NCBI GenBank assembly: GCA_028288905.1
Contig: JAQGHJ010000150.1
Span: 1-15,010 of the forward strand
Length of the DNA: 15,010 nt
Origin: Phycisphaerales bacterium
Lineage (GTDB): Bacteria > Planctomycetota > Phycisphaerae > Tepidisphaerales > Tepidisphaeraceae
Direction of reading: 5' to 3'
The notes under the pieces were generated by a model. It saw only the letters and a list, made by a program, of their open reading frames with translations. It was not told the DNA's origin and did not search any database. This document shows positions 13,331-15,010 of this stretch, in pieces. The first letter of the stretch is position 1. Each line of letters begins with the position of its first letter. The position numbers and the translations under genes are program-made.

Positions 13331-15010
13331 ATGGAACAAGCGGTCAAACGGTTCGCCCGTAACATCCTGCTGCTGCACCTGATGGTGCTGGCGGTGGTGC
13401 TCGGGCTGGTGCTGCTGGCGTCGCGGGCGATCCGGCTCAGCGCTCGGGACCAGGCCCAACTGCAGGCCGAGAGCCGCCAGCGGATCTTCGCCGCCCAGAC
13501 TGCCCGGGGGATTGAGGCATTTTACAAGTCGATCGTCAACGACATGGACCTGCTGCCGCGGGCCGAGGACGACAAGGACGAGCGGGACCGGCTCGGCGGG
13601 TTGATCCGGGAGATGACGCGGGAGGTCCCGCTGTTGCCGCCGGGGGTGCCGGCCGTCCCCCAGTTGCGGGCGATGACGCAGCCGGCCCTCCGCCCGCCGC
13701 CCCGGCAAGGCTTGCTCACGCCGAACGGTGGTAACGCGGCCGCCGGGCTCGGCCCGCGCGACCCGCGGGACCGCCGCGACAACACCGTCGGAGGCGGAGG
13801 GCGGGGCGGCGGCGGCGGGGGAGGCGGTGGCCGTCAGCCCCAGCGCGGGCTGTTGCTCGGGCACCTGCTCGGCCGACAGCTCGAGGACCGGATCGACCAC
13901 CTGTTCGTCGTCCCCCGCCCGATCCCGACGACCGGCACCGTTCCGGTCCGCGACGTGACCGTCAAGCCCGAGCCGGGCCAAGGCCCGTCGGCGGAAGAAC
14001 TGTGCGACCGGTATCGGGACTGGCTCCGGGACGCGAAGGAACAGGCCGTCAGCCGGTTCGAGCTGTTCGACGGGCCCGGCGGCCCGCGGACGCTCGGGTA
14101 CAACCTCGTCGCCCTGCCGATCGGGTCCGGGCGGACCGTGCTGGTGGCGGCCGTCAAGGTGTCGACGATCGCCGAGCAGTACTTGGCGGCCCTGAACGCC
14201 GACCCGGCCACCGGCGTCATGCTGGTGAACGACTCGCTGACAGTCATGGCCGCCAGCCGGGCGAACCTCGCCGGCACGAGCTTGGCGGAGGAGGGTGACC
14301 CCGACTTGTCCGCAGGGCTGCTGGCGTTCCGGGCCGAGGGGTTCAAGGGCTCGCACGTCGTCGCCCACCCGTTCAAGGTCGGCGGGCAGGAGTTCGAGCC
14401 GGCCCTGCTGACGGCCGAGCCGCTCGACGTCGCCGGCCGCAAGTGGTTCATCGTCGTCGGGTCGCCGCTTCGGGAGGTGGACGGGGTGGTGGCGGCGTTG
14501 TTCGGCAAGATCGTCGTCTGGGCGGTCTGCGTCGTCGTCGTGGTCACGGCGCTGCTGGTGTCGACGGCCGTCCAGCTCATCCGCGGGCGGGTGCGGCTGG
14601 AGCGGGCCACGGCCCACGGGCTGCGGCAGGAACTGGACCGCGCCCGCCAGATCCAGCAGGCGTGGCTGCCGCGGGAGAGCCCGAGCTGCCCGACGATCGA
14701 CGTGGCGGCCGTCAACTTCCCGGCCAACCACATCTCCGGCGACTTCTACAACTGGTTCGAGTTGCCCGACGGCCGGATCGCCGTCGTGATCGGCGACGTC
14801 ACCGGGCACGGCATGTCCGCGGCGTTCCTGATGGCGACGACGCAGTTGCTCGTCCGCACGACGATGCAGCGGATCAGCGACCCCGCCGCCTGCTTGGAGG
14901 AGGTCAACCGCCAGCTCTGCACGCTGGTGTTCAACGGGCAGTTCGTCACGATCCAGATTTTGGTCCTCGATCCCGACGGCGGGGCGGCCGAGGTCAGTTC
15001 CGCCGGCCAC
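13331..15010 (+). CDS. Membrane-anchored Cache-like sensor with SpoIIE/RsbU-type PP2C phosphatase domain (3' end outside the window)
   Basis: The frame is open for 560 codons to the right edge and is therefore partial. TM1 is at about 11-31 (NILLLHLMVLAVVLGLVLLA) and TM2 at about 394-417 (IVVWAVCVVVVVTALLV). Between them is an extracytoplasmic domain of about 360 residues; VMLVNDSLTVMAASRANLAGTSL (296-318) is typical of dCache-type ligand sensors. A Gly-rich run (13 Gly of 14, residues 154-167) interrupts its first half. After TM2 comes a short HAMP-like/coiled segment (LERATAHGLRQELDRARQIQQAWLP), then the SpoIIE fold: SGDFYNWF with D471, and IGDVTGHGMSAAF with D489 as metal ligand. The window ends in SSAGH. 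Family role: serine phosphatase acting on anti-sigma-factor antagonists (RsbV/SpoIIAA type) or similar. The start is ATG 13331, since the basic residues just before TM1 fit a membrane anchor; GTG 13322 is an alternative. Confidence 0.9.
   Translation, partial: MEQAVKRFARNILLLHLMVLAVVLGLVLLASRAIRLSARDQAQLQAESRQRIFAAQTARGIEAFYKSIVNDMDLLPRAEDDKDERDRLGGLIREMTREVPLLPPGVPAVPQLRAMTQPALRPPPRQGLLTPNGGNAAAGLGPRDPRDRRDNTVGGGGRGGGGGGGGGRQPQRGLLLGHLLGRQLEDRIDHLFVVPRPIPTTGTVPVRDVTVKPEPGQGPSAEELCDRYRDWLRDAKEQAVSRFELFDGPGGPRTLGYNLVALPIGSGRTVLVAAVKVSTIAEQYLAALNADPATGVMLVNDSLTVMAASRANLAGTSLAEEGDPDLSAGLLAFRAEGFKGSHVVAHPFKVGGQEFEPALLTAEPLDVAGRKWFIVVGSPLREVDGVVAALFGKIVVWAVCVVVVVTALLVSTAVQLIRGRVRLERATAHGLRQELDRARQIQQAWLPRESPSCPTIDVAAVNFPANHISGDFYNWFELPDGRIAVVIGDVTGHGMSAAFLMATTQLLVRTTMQRISDPAACLEEVNRQLCTLVFNGQFVTIQILVLDPDGGAAEVSSAGH

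Noticed and set aside
13006..13362. 118-codon plus-strand frame in the divergent intergenic region
   Set aside because: It has a composition typical of random GC-rich sequence, overlaps the phosphatase start in another frame, and shows no motif or ribosome binding site.
13265..15010. 581-codon minus-strand frame at the right edge
   Set aside because: The plus strand encodes TM helices, a Cache-like motif and the SpoIIE GDF and GDVTGHG motifs; the minus product is Arg/Asp/Gln-rich noise.

Overview
The window is very GC-rich DNA (roughly 70 % by eye). Its coding style is rich in Gly, Ala, Val, Arg and Pro, with GTG starts, Pro/Ala-rich linkers and several families of interspersed palindromic repeats. 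Together these suggest a planctomycete, most likely of the Gemmata group (Gemmataceae). That placement is inferred from style and repeats; no rRNA or other phylogenetic marker is present apart from MutS.

Layout. Positions 1-1445 (minus strand) hold a two-gene unit: a DUF2089-type zinc-ribbon/helix-turn-helix regulator, and a polytopic membrane protein that overlaps it by 4 bases and runs off the left edge. Both carry the same short SHOCT-like helical motif. An AT-rich island with an inverted repeat (1461-1500) lies in front of the regulator. From 1667 to 9424 all genes are on the plus strand: a small PHA-system family protein, a YbaL/KefB-type cation:proton antiporter with a TrkA-N domain, MutS, a small two-helix membrane protein, an exported protein of unknown function, and a class I SAM-dependent methyltransferase. 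From 9516 to 13012 the strand reverses: an LptF/LptG-family permease with an enlarged extracytoplasmic domain, and upstream of it a fold-type I PLP aminotransferase. From 13331 to the right edge a divergent plus-strand gene encodes a membrane-anchored Cache-like sensor with a SpoIIE/RsbU-type PP2C phosphatase, cut off inside its SAGH motif.

Most genes are single housekeeping or transport units with no shared pathway: DNA mismatch repair, ion homeostasis, lipid export and amino-acid transamination. The parts that look like dedicated signalling are the DUF2089/membrane-protein pair and the SpoIIE phosphatase.

Five palindromic or inverted-repeat elements, apparently of different families, occur between 3862 and 11974. 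Four are intergenic or overlap a gene end. The fifth sits in frame inside the aminotransferase and adds about 38 residues to it. Several starts (ybaL, mutS, the aminotransferase) lie 7-11 bases downstream of a plausible -35/-10 pair with 17-base spacing, which suggests very short or absent 5' leaders. No tRNA, rRNA, CRISPR array or transposase gene was seen.
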